The position numbers and the translations under genes are program-made. The notes under the pieces were generated by a model. That model searched no databases. It was given only the letters and a program-made list of their open reading frames with translations, and was not told the DNA's origin. Shown here piece by piece: positions 1 through 8,984 of a stretch of DNA of 35,528 nt. Position 1 is the first letter of the stretch, and every line of letters starts with the position of its first letter. Source of the DNA: Cristatella mucedo (taxonomy: Eukaryota; Bryozoa; Phylactolaemata; Cristatellidae); NCBI GenBank assembly GCA_009760855.2, contig WPIO01000058.1, positions 2,656,501-2,692,028 of the forward strand, written 5' to 3'.

Positions 1-250
1 TTACTTGCAATGGTTTGAAGCCCTAATAGCACTGTTTGACTAGACTGACATAATTTGTACTAGTGTCGTTGATTGAAACGGCAATAGGGTGAGTGAGTGG
101 AATTTCAGACGTTCTACGAGTCTTTAGTTAATTCCTTAATGAGTGGCCCGATAATAGCCTCTTTGAAAGATGCTGGAAAAGAACCTGACTGAGGCAAACG
201 AGAAATTTACCACGCAGGTTTGCCGCACACGACGCTTATAGACAGCAAGA
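1..250 (-). mobile_element. LINE reverse-transcriptase relic inside duplicated block, copy 1
   Basis: Minus-strand translation gives GSFPASFKEAIIGPLIKE, the conserved segment before reverse-transcriptase motif A in CR1/L2/jockey-type LINEs, followed by stops. The relic runs off the left edge of the window. Its stops are the same in copy 2. Confidence 0.75.
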
Positions 251-753
251 CGCTGAACTAAAGTCTCTTCAACCGAAAGCTTGTGTAGAGCCCTCTTTGA
301 CTGGGTGCCCTTTTAAAATTCCTTCTTTTGCCAACATTGAGTTCGTGAGAGCTTTCGTAGGCCTCAGATATTCCTTGGGCAGACCACCAAGGAGCGACGT
401 AAAGTAGAAACAACAGTAATATCTTCGTAGAATAAAGTAATTTTTTGACGCACAGAATTGTACAGCACAATAGATTCACAAAAATAAAGTAATTCAACCG
501 TGTCGAACTATGCTATAAGTATACATGTATATATACACACTAAACTATACAGTATATATACTATAACGTATAGATCTACTATATACGATATATATATATA
601 TTTAAAGTTATATATATATATATATTTAAATTCTGTTTAGTATGAACTGTAAGTAGTAGTAGCACCAGGTAATTTTTCTTGATGCAAGGCAGGTTTTTCG
701 CAAGTGTGACCCTTGACCTGAAGCAAGTTTAAGCTGTAATTCGTCCTAAACAG

Positions 754-951
754 CTAGTTAGTGTATAAGTAGTTTGGTTTATCCAAAGGTCTGACAGACG
801 TGGCCGATGTATCTGTCAAACGATGCACGCGACTGAAAAACGACTTGCAACCCCAGCAGATCACTCCTGTTTCTGGCGATGCATTTTGAAAAGCAACATG
901 GTATTCTCTCCGGGACTTTGAACAGCTTCTACATTTTGTTTGTCTAAACAC
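754..951 (-). CDS. Small open frame with nuclear-receptor-like zinc-finger signature (block copy 1), unproven exon
   Basis: 66 codons including the stop, opening with GTG; there is no ATG, so it could only be an internal or terminal exon. A possible acceptor, TTTGAACAG, sits directly before it. It reads KCRSCSKSRREYHVAF, then VICWGCKSFFSRVHR. The CxxC...YHV...CxxCKSFFxR order recalls the first zinc module and P-box of nuclear receptors, but 21 residues separate the cysteine pairs instead of the usual 13. The frame ends 30 residues later at TAG, with no second zinc module. It may be a relic exon or chance; no other exon was found. Confidence 0.3.
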   Translation of the reverse strand: MFRQTKCRSCSKSRREYHVAFQNASPETGVICWGCKSFFSRVHRLTDTSATSVRPLDKPNYLYTN

Positions 952-1703
952 CTGTTCAAAGACTTTTAAATAGTTGATGAGATTTTACAGGGAACTATGG
1001 AAATTAAAGTAAGATTCAATCCATCAAGTCTGCCAAGCCAAACATAAGCGGTCTCAATGCCTTCCGAGAAAAACATACCGTATATTTTACCCTTCCACAG
1101 CCTCTCGTGACGTTGATCTGAATTATTGATATTAATTCATCTCAATATCCTTTCCTTCAGAGGCGACTGCAAATGGATAGGCAGAGATGCTAGTACTCGT
1201 TGTGAAATGAGCGCTTGCTTTAAAATATTTGTTGATTTATTGTAATAGTTATTAACTGCCAGAGTACACGAAAGTGCCAAACAGCCAATGATAAAATGGT
1301 CTGGGCACAGTACAACACTTCAAGTTAGCAGAGGGAGCTTAAGCTAGCATCATAACCAAGAGGTGCTGGCTAACCTCTATGAATGAATGAACGTTTTCGG
1401 GTTAGTATACAGAAGCATAGGTAATGCTGAAGCATTTTACAAATCAACCAACTGTAATCAATTGTTACATTAATACAAAGTGTGACAGAAGTTCACACTA
1501 GAAGCTATCACTCTAGCGAGCACACAAGCTAAGTACAGATACTAAGGAGAATAAAGAAAACCGAATTAAGTTAAGTGTTCATGTACTACTTGGCATTCCG
1601 CCATGCAATTAGCTTAGAAAGTCGAACGGACTTCTCACTGGCAACAAAATGTGACAACTAGCGAATTCCCTTGGCTGCCAATTCTTCTTTAACCCTCTTC
1701 AGA

Positions 1704-2250
1704 CTGTCAGACCCTGGGATGGCTCCGGGCACTACCGGTCTGCCTGCATACAACTGAGCTACATTTTCGTCTGCGATTATTTCTCGAAGTACGTTGTTGC
1801 TGTTCCACTACCGAACGAATTCACAGAGACAGTTACAGAAGCTTTTGTACTCAATAGTATGCGTGTCTACGACGTACCTAATAGCTCTCAAAGCAATTAA
1901 GTTGCCGAGTTTTAGTCAAGAATACAGCACAATGTTTGCCGACAGCTTCACCTTGAGAAATTTTGCTCTAGCCATACAAATTCAGACAGTAGTTTTATCC
2001 CCCACACTCTTTGCAGGCTCTCTCAGTAAAACAAAAGCTCAAGGTCACGATCCACATATGGAGAAGAACCGAATGACTAGTTGCGTGATGGCGACGTCGG
2101 TTCAGGCGTGCAACGGCTTCAATGGAAGCGCCGATAGCCCGGTGGTCGCTTCATCATACCGTAACTCTTTACCAGAAAGCTAGGATTCCACTTCAGTCTT
2201 ACTCAAAAGCACTTGCACTGAATGCAGTTTCCCTACGCTAAACCAATCCC
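1704..2250. other. Unassigned sequence
   Basis: Right of the duplicated block. Open frames of moderate length occur (1794-2183, plus), but I recognise no family, splice pattern or repeat relation here. Confidence 0.4.
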
Positions 2251-3513
2251 TCTCTTAACCTCTGTTCAAGTCGCAGGGAGCCTTGACACTAGATCGCCGA
2301 ACCGAACTCCTTGGGCGGGACCGAGCACATACGCTCAAGCAAACGCAGTATGGGAACCACGGGCTGGCTGTACTCGCTGTACTACTATAGTTTATTGGCC
2401 GGCAGGCACTCGGCCGGTGCACCTTGCACGATCTGGAGATCAAGGTAGAATGTGGCAGATTATGGCGTTGCTTTTAATAATGTATGGGCCCCGTGGGATT
2501 TATGGCCTTCTTATTTAAATTGTGGACAGTTTATGGCCTCGTTACTCCTGCCGCGGTCATGTTATCTCTCTGTGGTTTGTCTGGCCCCGTAAGTAGCCAG
2601 TTCATGGCCCAGTTCAGTTTATGGTACCACTGTCCGTTTTATGGGCCATTGCCAGTTTTATGATGGTAACGGCTGATGAGGTATGAGTTACTAGTTGAGG
2701 AAGGATGAGTGAGTTTCGAGTGGAACGCTGGTCAGGGCATTCTGACTCGGGAAGTCGGCCTGTGCGTTCCGCCGTGCCGCTGCGTCTATATAAATATAGC
2801 TTTTGATGAAACCTGTCAAGGCGCTCGTGTGCCGTCACGTGTGCGTCGTTCGCATTGGACTTGAGCATTCACTGAATTATTCTGGCAATGGCTCTTGCTG
2901 TCCCGTGGCCCTTCGATCGCTATCGTGAACTCCCCGCCCACCGCCCTCCTTGTAAGAGCATTGAGTCCGGCATGTGTCGGCGGCGGCGTTGAGTAAGCGT
3001 CGCCCTATTCTTAAATAGCTGGTATTATATTATATATTATATTATATATTATATATATATATTGTATTATATAATATTCTTAAATAGCTTAAATAGCAAC
3101 AGGGTAAGAGCGAGCTTAGCGGTACTAGGCATGGCACCGTGAATCACTACGGTAGGAGATGACCACCGTCGTTCGACAACCGGTGAGCAGTCGTGTCCAG
3201 CTTGAATGCCGAAAAGGTTCCGATCAATTTGCTCAACACTCGAAGACAAAGGTGTTCTTTCAGCCGAGAAGTTCTCGTGCGCCCGAAAATTAAGCCAGGC
3301 TGGCGATGCGCTACAGTGCAATGACCGAATCATCGCCGTACGAACTAACATTTACTTGGGCTCAAGACACCTCCTGGAATCCTTTACGTTGTTAAGAGGG
3401 CGAGACTGCATCGCCCACACAGCTCGGATACGTTGCCATCGAGACCGGCTGTGAGGTCGAAGTTTGGCGCTGAGACCAAGTGAGCTTCGCCAGTGCTACA
3501 CTCCCTCCCTCTT
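2250..3513 (-). mobile_element. Possible LTR-element remnant (polypurine tract and polyadenylation signal on minus strand)
   Basis: On the minus strand AAGAGGGAGGGAG (3513-3501) is a polypurine tract directly followed by TGTAGCACTGG, as at the internal/3'LTR junction of LTR retrotransposons. An AATAAA lies at 2396-2391 in a context weakly like those at 8546-8541 and 23744-23739. An AT tract (3020-3085) and a TTTATGG-rich stretch (2458-2665) lie between. No pol protein is readable, so the boundaries are guesses. Confidence 0.3.
3020..3085. repeat. AT-rich simple repeat
   Basis: Alternating TATATTATAT units with small variations. Confidence 0.9.
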
Positions 3514-4270
3514 GAAAAGGCACACACGGAACTGTTCTGGTTCGTTCACCTTTTCACCGAGCTTGTACTTCGTGTAACTCAAGGTCAGTAACCTTTCATA
3601 CCTAATCAGAAATGGAAGGGTATTTCGTGGTGCATAACCGATACCACCTCTTTCGTTTTAAAGAACGGAAAAGGCTGACTGATACAAAGCGAACGCTTCA
3701 GGATAATCAGGATAACAGCGACGACGCACAGCAACCAGCCTTCACAGACAGAATCGTTCTGAGACGAGAGATGTTTTGCCCAAAATGGTCTACATGTTAC
3801 CTCCCGAATCAGCTCCGTCTAGCTGTTGACTTGACTGTGAATGGCGGCCTACCGCCGTTTGCTACCATGGATCTGGACCAACTGAGCAGTGTGGCCTTGA
3901 ACCTGCCCCATCCTTGGCCAGCTACTAGCCTTTCATTTTTATTTACGACCTACAAAATGTCATCCTGTTGAGCCTGATACGTCGATGTTCATTCATTACA
4001 AAATGCAAACTTGTGAGTGAGTATACTTGCCAGTGCATGTTTATGGGTGAACTTGCTAGTAACAGTACGATTTGTGCACATCTGTAGCTTTTTTCTTCCG
4101 ATGTACGTACCAGTTGAGTTGGTCACAAACGTTTTCATGATGGGCAAGAACTTGACTGTCAGTGTCTTCTTACTTTTGTGTCTTGACCTTAGCTTGGCAA
4201 CTGCAAAAGCTATACAGTGAGACTGCACTCGGTTTAAAGTTATCTTCAGGCACATCTAGATAGTTTATTT
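3514..4270. other. Unassigned sequence with one ATG-initiated 119-codon frame
   Basis: The plus-strand frame 3612-3971 starts at an ATG and is basic and charged near its start (RFKERKRLTDTKRTLQD). It matches no family I know, and no splice partner or repeat relation was seen. It may be part of the LTR-like element next to it, read antisense. Confidence 0.3.
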
Positions 4271-4271
4271 G

Positions 4272-4632
4272 TAATGTAATGTAATGTAATGTAATGTAAT
4301 GTAATGTATCTCCATCTGTAACTACACAACGTCATAAAGACCATGTGGGTGTAACGCAGCAGAGTTTTGTATAGCGCACTCACAGCCTAAGCGGCTTTTG
4401 GTACCCAACAGACTTCGTCTCACGCAACAAAGAGAAAGTGGGAAGCATAGCAGAGTCAGGAGAGCAGTTGAGGCAGGGAGTAGCATAGAAGTAGCAGCTC
4501 AGGACCGCTGAAAAGGGTGTGCCGTAGTCGGCAGTTGGAGAGTAGTTGTCGTTGCGTAGGAATTGTGGAAGCGAGTTTCACAGTCTAGGACCTGCAGAGC
4601 TAAAGCTTCTGTCGCCAACTGTCTTTAAGCGG
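4272..4632 (-). mobile_element. LINE-B 3' fragment with pentanucleotide tail
   Basis: The minus strand reads the reverse-transcriptase C-terminal end (the segment after LKTVGDRSF in the 25433-24888 copy), then the 3' end GGAGATA followed by about seven CATTA units (4308-4272). It is 5' truncated at about 4632 and collinear with the copy at 24838-25437. Confidence 0.8.
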
Positions 4633-5100
4633 AAGATGTTCATGTTGGTTTGTATGGGTGTGTGCACTTGCATCTGTACTTGTCTGTGTCCAAGAAAACT
4701 TTTGTTTGTTGATAAAAGTGTTGCTAGACCTGTGTTTATAAACATGTGTTTTCATGTGAATGCTTGCATATGTGTTGTTTTTCACTCAGCAATAATGCTA
4801 GCTTAACCAAACCGGGCTTCAGACCACCATCCCAGATATGGTGGCTTACTGTTCTGTTTGCTTCTTATAATAATGACTGCAGTAAGCCAGACTGTATCCC
4901 TAATGTCACAAATCACCTTCTGACAAGGATGAGGTCTTCTTTGACTTAAAACGTCCCCGAAAGCTACTTACATTACATCTTGCACTGTGATTAATGGAGG
5001 TATGCCCAAGGAATGAGATGCCATAAGGCATTCCTGCAGTTCTAGCTGAGGCGTCTCACCCACTCCCCAAACAGAAGGAATCAAATATGCCTCTTGCATC
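4633..5100. other. Unassigned sequence
   Basis: TG-rich low-complexity DNA around 4640-4790, then ordinary sequence with no recognisable gene or repeat. Confidence 0.4.
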
Positions 5101-5119
5101 AACTATAGAATTTTGAATC

Positions 5120-5320
5120 TGCATGTGTGAGTGTGTGATTGTGTGCATGTGTGTATGCGTGTGTATTTGTAGGCATGCGTGTATGTGTATGATTGTGTGC
5201 ATGTGTGTGTGTATTTGTGTGAATGTGTGTGATGTGTGAATGTGTGTATGTGTGTAATTGTGTGTGTGTGTGTGTGTCCTTGTGTGTGTCCTTGTGTGTA
5301 TGTATGTGGGTGTGTTTTTC
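5120..5320. repeat. Imperfect (TG)n microsatellite
   Basis: About 200 bp of GTGTGT interrupted by A and C. It produces long His/Thr-rich or Cys/Val-rich open frames on both strands that are not genes. Confidence 0.95.
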
Positions 5321-5580
5321 CTGCATGTCCAGTGAAGTTTTCAGGTATGTACATGTCCAACAGTTAATGCTAGCAATACAGAATAAAATAATCGGAACCA
5401 AACGCCTTTAGGCCTGAAGGCATATCATTTAAATGTCCCGTAACATTTGCACAACTGTTATAAACACAATCAGCAAACTGAATACCATAAATGAAATTGA
5501 ACAGTGCTACCTGGAAGGTGATCTAGCAAATACACACGCGCTCGCACGCGCACACACATACTCAATATAAATATAAATAA
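5321..5580. other. Unassigned spacer
   Basis: No gene seen; a short CA-rich stretch lies near 5530-5560. Confidence 0.4.
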
Positions 5581-5581
5581 T

Positions 5582-5702
5582 TGGCCCCGCGGTTATGTTG
5601 CTCGCCCCGAGCAAGGCCTGGCTGGGGTCGTGGGCTCAAGCCCTGAGGCATATGTGAAGCGCTTGAATAGAGATTAAGTTCTCTTGGGCGCTATACCAAT
5701 GA
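5582..5702 (+). mobile_element. SINE-1 copy (tRNA-like head, LINE-A-type 3' tail)
   Basis: The GC-rich head has a B-box-like GGGCTCAAGCCC at 5632-5643. It is followed by the LINE-A 3' hairpin: AGCGC paired with GCGCT around AGAGATTAAGTTCTCT, 5657-5692. The copy runs directly into a (TA)n tract at 5703. Confidence 0.7.
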
Positions 5703-5712
5703 ATTATATATA

Positions 5713-5793
<81 letters not shown>
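5703..5793. repeat. (TA)n microsatellite at SINE-1 3' end
   Basis: About 90 bp of near-perfect TA with a few G interruptions. It starts exactly where the SINE tail ends. Confidence 0.95.
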
Positions 5794-5795
<2 letters not shown>

Positions 5796-6100
5796 TCAGT
5801 GTTAACGTTGACTAAAAGAGAAAGCACGCCAACACAGACGCACGCAAACATACATTCGCACAAGCGCAGCAAGTTTTCTGTAAACTCTCGTTATCCTGCC
5901 GGCTTCCAATAGCCTATCAGTAGTTTTAAAAAGGCTCAGCAGAAGACGATTTGGACAAAGACCACGTCTCGTAAAATATTGTTTGAGGCTATATCCGAGG
6001 TAGCTGTGGATTTAGCAAATACTCATACGTCATAATCAATATATCTGAAACCCTCAACACGATTCCCTCCTTATACTTATACTAATATTAATAATAGTAC
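5794..6100. other. Unassigned spacer
   Basis: Nothing recognised; ends in an ATT-rich stretch (6085-6100) that may be the tail of the adjacent SINE-2. Confidence 0.4.
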
Positions 6101-6102
6101 TA

Positions 6103-6267
6103 GCTGATTCAACAACCTCATTTGCATAGCAACAGAAGAGCCTACATGGCTATCACCACTGCTTGCGGCGGCAATAAAGGATCGCTCACCGCAGAATTCA
6201 AATCCACGACCTCGGGACCGAGGTCGTGAAAGACAGCCATCTTACCTAGTGTGCCATCACGGCTCAC
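6103..6267 (-). mobile_element. SINE-2 copy 1
   Basis: On the minus strand, a tRNA-like head (A-box-like TGGCACACTAGG; B-box-like GGATTTGAATTC after a CGACCTCGG/CCGAGGTCG hairpin) is followed by a body containing CTTTATTGCCG and CTCTTCTGTTGC, and ends near TTGAATCA. The same body recurs at 30389-30560, 32503-32630 and 35033-35190. Confidence 0.75.
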
Positions 6268-6354
6268 CAACATTCTACATGGTTTGGAACTAACTGTACA
6301 TCAAGCATCCTGGTAACTTCAGGTTTTGTCATTCCTTTTACGTCCTTTTATTCT

Positions 6355-6860
6355 TATGTCATGTATCTCCTTCCGTAACTCCAAAAATCCACAAAGCCTA
6401 TGTCGCTGTTTCGTAAGAGAGTTTTGTATAGCGAACTCACAGCCTAAACGGCTTTCGGTACGCATTCGGTAGCCAACAGACTTCATCTCATCAAGCGGAG
6501 GAATGGATATAATTATAAAAATATGTAATTCATTTATATAGCGCTCCAAGAGAACCTAATCTCTATTCAGGCGCTTCACATGTGCCGCGGGGCTCGAGCC
6601 CACGACCTCAGTCAGACCTTGGTCGGGGCGAGTACCTTAACAGCTATACCAAACTAGCTAATGGAGCAGCTAATGTATTGTCCATACAGGACCTGAGGGA
6701 ACGAAGAGGCTGAAACTGATGCAGCAGTTCAGTTAGGTATGGAGGAGCCAAGAACTAGGGTAGTGTTAGTTTAGTTCCAAGACCAGGTCGTGTGGGTATG
6801 CCTAAAAACTTTGCTCTGTATCCGTTGATCAACCGGCAGCCATCCTAGCTCTTTTATTTA
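6355..6860 (-). mobile_element. LINE-B fragment carrying a nested SINE-1
   Basis: It has the 3' end GGAGATAC (about 6362) and the body segment with CGAACTCACAGCCTAAACGG on the plus strand. An internal deletion removes about 200 bp at 6491 relative to 24965-25178. LINE-B resumes at 6666 and fades near 6860. It is interrupted by SINE-1 at 6508-6659. Confidence 0.75.
6508..6659 (-). mobile_element. SINE-1 copy inserted in LINE-B with target-site duplication
   Basis: Flanked by AATGGA at 6502-6507 and 6660-6665. The uninterrupted LINE-B at 25184-25195 reads GATGAATGGAACAGC across this site. On the minus strand it has the head with B-box GGGCTCGAGCCC, then the LINE-A-type hairpin tail GAAGCGCC...GAGCGCT and an AT-rich end. 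Confidence 0.8.
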
Positions 6861-6934
6861 TTCTTGAGCTCCAGCCTACCTAAAAGAAACCCCTTCCCTA
6901 CTAGCATAGATATCTTACTGTCTGATTTTCATAC

Positions 6935-7110
6935 TCAAATTACTGATCTATGCATCGAATCAACTTAAAACCCTTCGGAGAACCTTGCTTTAGTTCGTAT
7001 GCTACCAAGGCCCGGAACTCAATTCCAAATAGCGTCATCACCTTACCCTAACTTGACAACATTTCAAAAGAAACTGTTAACATACTTCATGCCAATAGCT
7101 TTTAATCGTT
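6935..7110 (+). mobile_element. Old LINE-A C-terminal fragment
   Basis: With frame shifts, the plus strand reads like the LINE-A C-terminus (NLKSFGDRAFSSYAPKAWNS): here TFGE, FSSYATKARNSIPN and TFQKKLLTY blocks are visible. Highly decayed. Confidence 0.6.
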
Positions 7111-7745
7111 CCATGTAAATTGTCGCGTTTTGCTCGTAAGGACCGACATCTTGCATCGCACATTTTTGTAATTAAAATGCTTCCATACCGAGGTATTAAA
7201 AATTTCTTCAAAGAGTTATTAGTGCACTTAGGTAGCTTTTTAGAGTGCAATAATTGTTTTTAATGAAGAAAAAACCTTAGGTTTTACAGTAGTCATTAAA
7301 AGGCGAAAATTGGGAGTTAAACGTGCTCCGTCTTACATGGCAAGCTGGTCAGTGGTCATATTAATAGTTCGTTTTTGGCCAATGCTGACGATTGATTAGT
7401 GTACATTATTTAGAAAATGACGTTTTGCAATATCAACCAATACATTTTGCCTAGGCTTATATTATGCACGTGCATGTGAAAACAGTCAAGGTTTTGCTTA
7501 TTTAATGGTTAGGTGATTTTCTAGCTTGATTTATATAGGGGGAAGCTGCAGTAGCAATCTCTCTGACTTACTGGAAATTTTAAAAATAGTGTTGACGCAT
7601 GTGGCCGTAAATACACCACGCACCGAAAAACACATCGTTAGAGATACAATTGGCTCATAAGTTTATAAATTCAATGGTCATTGCATTTTCCTGTATATGT
7701 TAAATGGTTTGCTTTGTTTGAAGCATCTTTATTAAATCAATGCCT
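7111..7745. other. Unassigned AT-rich sequence
   Basis: No gene recognised. A 40-codon open stretch on the plus strand near 7530-7650 (SNLSDLLEILKIVLTHV) looks protein-like but has no partner. Confidence 0.3.
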
Positions 7746-7747
7746 GA

Positions 7748-8038
7748 AAGTGCAAAGGTCAAGCTCATGAGGAAGTCAAGAGGCCGGGATTTGATGCAGA
7801 CGCAAGTTTCTATTATTTGCATGAAGACAATGCTAGATATGAACATTCATTTCCTACAGTCGATTCATGTAAAAAAAAAGTTTTGCTGATGCCCGTAACG
7901 CTGTGGAAAAAAGGTCAGGTGCGAAGAAGGTCCAGCTAAATGAGTATGATGAATCGGTGCTTTCTCAATCTGCTGTCCATGAGACGGAAATACTTGTCGA
8001 TACAACTATCTCCTGTTCGCCAAACACTTCAGTCAAGA
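7748..8038 (+). pseudogene. Putative coding exon broken by a frameshift in an A9 run
   Basis: Two adjoining plus-strand frames look coding in composition: before the run, EEVKRPGFDADASFYYLHED; after it, NAVEKRSGAKKVQLNEYDES. They are in different frames on either side of nine A (7871-7879), so one extra A would join them. The second frame ends at a strong donor, AAGA|GTAAGT (8039-8040). No family recognised. A sequencing error in the homopolymer would make this an intact exon. Confidence 0.35.
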
Positions 8039-8189
8039 GTAAGTAGCTGTTATCGGCGTTTCCTACGCGCGCTTTAATCCAAGAATGACTACTCATTTCT
8101 CTTGTGATCACGAATCGTATAATTTTATTAGGTCTAAAATTTACAGAAAAGATTCACATATAGCACGTTACAGGCAGGCAGTGCTATAC

Positions 8190-8480
8190 AAACACCATGA
8201 TACCTGTGATAATGGCCCTATCAGCTGTTTTTGGTCGTCTAGAGAAAGGTTGCCGTGGAACAGGATGCACAGATTTTGTGCAGATGCTAATCAAGATAGG
8301 CTGGACGAGCTCAGTTTGAGAGATAGGTCGACCAATTTCGGAGTAACACTACGCTTACCAGCGACTAGCAAGTGAACTTCTTGGTTGAAGATTCGAGGAA
8401 AAATTGGCTATTTAGGTTTTTACATAGATATATTCTGCATCAGTCTGGTCCTGTTAAGACTCATGTAAAGAACCTCGGTT
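8190..8480 (-). mobile_element. Old LINE-A fragment
   Basis: The plus strand resembles the plus strand of the young minus-oriented copy at 29270-29410 (shared pattern GGA..GAGCTCA.TTTGAGA...ACTAGCAAG), so the element reads on the minus strand here. The 8085-8375 open frame is its antisense shadow. Confidence 0.5.
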
Positions 8481-8510
8481 GTAGTTTTGGTTACCGTCGC
8501 GAACAGCACG

Positions 8511-8978
8511 GGGGGGGGGGCAGCCAACGAACAACACCCGTTTATTCTACTACGCACGGAGCAAGGGGAAGCACAACTCACAGCGCCCCTCTCGCCCACT
8601 GAAGTTCCAGACTACCTTGTCACAAAAACCACCAAAGCACGTTCCGACTGCATAACACATCGAGTATCGCAGCTCACTTGTACGTCGATCAGTGGCAGTG
8701 CCATCAATTAAACGAACTTACATGCCCACCTGATCTGGAAATCAATCTATAACGTAGCCGGAGCAGCAAGCAGCGGTTCCTATCTACTGCTTTGGCAGCG
8801 AGAAGGCTAAACCGTGAGCCCACAGTTCCCCTCGGTCGCCGCTGGTCTCAGGTCATATCTTGGCTGAAGCTGTCTGGCGAGCTCATCTGCTCTCTGGCCG
8901 TTCTACCAGGCCCAGCATCGAAGTATGCATCAAGGGGTTCGTTGCCGATGAGTACTGTGGTCTGATATCCCCTCCCTT
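8511..8978 (-). mobile_element. Possible LTR remnant (polypurine tract to polyadenylation signal)
   Basis: On the minus strand TTAAGGGAGGGGA (8979-8967) is a polypurine tract, and AATAAA at 8546-8541 is followed by CGGGTGTTGTT. The latter area is clearly related to 23720-23780 (shared CAACA, GTTTATT and GCACGGAG on the plus strand). A C10 run (plus-strand G10, 8511-8520) ends it. Confidence 0.35.
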
Positions 8979-8984
8979 AATCAA

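Larger units (their letters stand above)
1..1703. repeat. Direct duplicated block, copy 1 (may extend left of the window)
   Basis: It matches 15604-17553 in the same orientation. Over the first 510 bp I see only two substitutions (21 and 510). Differences become frequent towards the right end, around 1490-1600. The match ends at AACCC(T/G)CTTCAGA. This copy lacks 183 bp present in copy 2 (16644-16826). It contains a LINE relic (1-250, minus), a 79-codon open frame at 497-258 (TTG start, minus), an AT-rich tract at 505-630 and a zinc-finger-like frame at 951-754 (minus). From about 1000 to 1703 I see no coding sequence. Confidence 0.95.

Noticed and set aside
258-497. 79-codon hydrophobic frame identical in both block copies (also 15861-16100)
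   Set aside because: It starts with TTG, is AT-driven and adjoins a LINE relic. Identity merely reflects the recent duplication, so coding is not supported.
4272-4308. CRISPR-like or telomere-like array
   Set aside because: It is a simple CATTA/GTAAT pentamer tail of a LINE-B copy with no spacers.
5099-5411. His/Thr-rich and Cys/Val-rich open frames
   Set aside because: Translations of an imperfect TG microsatellite.
5636-5912. Tyr/Ile-rich frames
   Set aside because: Produced by the (TA)n tract; the same applies at 14096-14388.
8085-8375. 96-codon plus frame with an ATG
   Set aside because: It parallels the antisense frame of the young LINE-A copy (29241-29534), so it is a shadow of an old LINE-A fragment.
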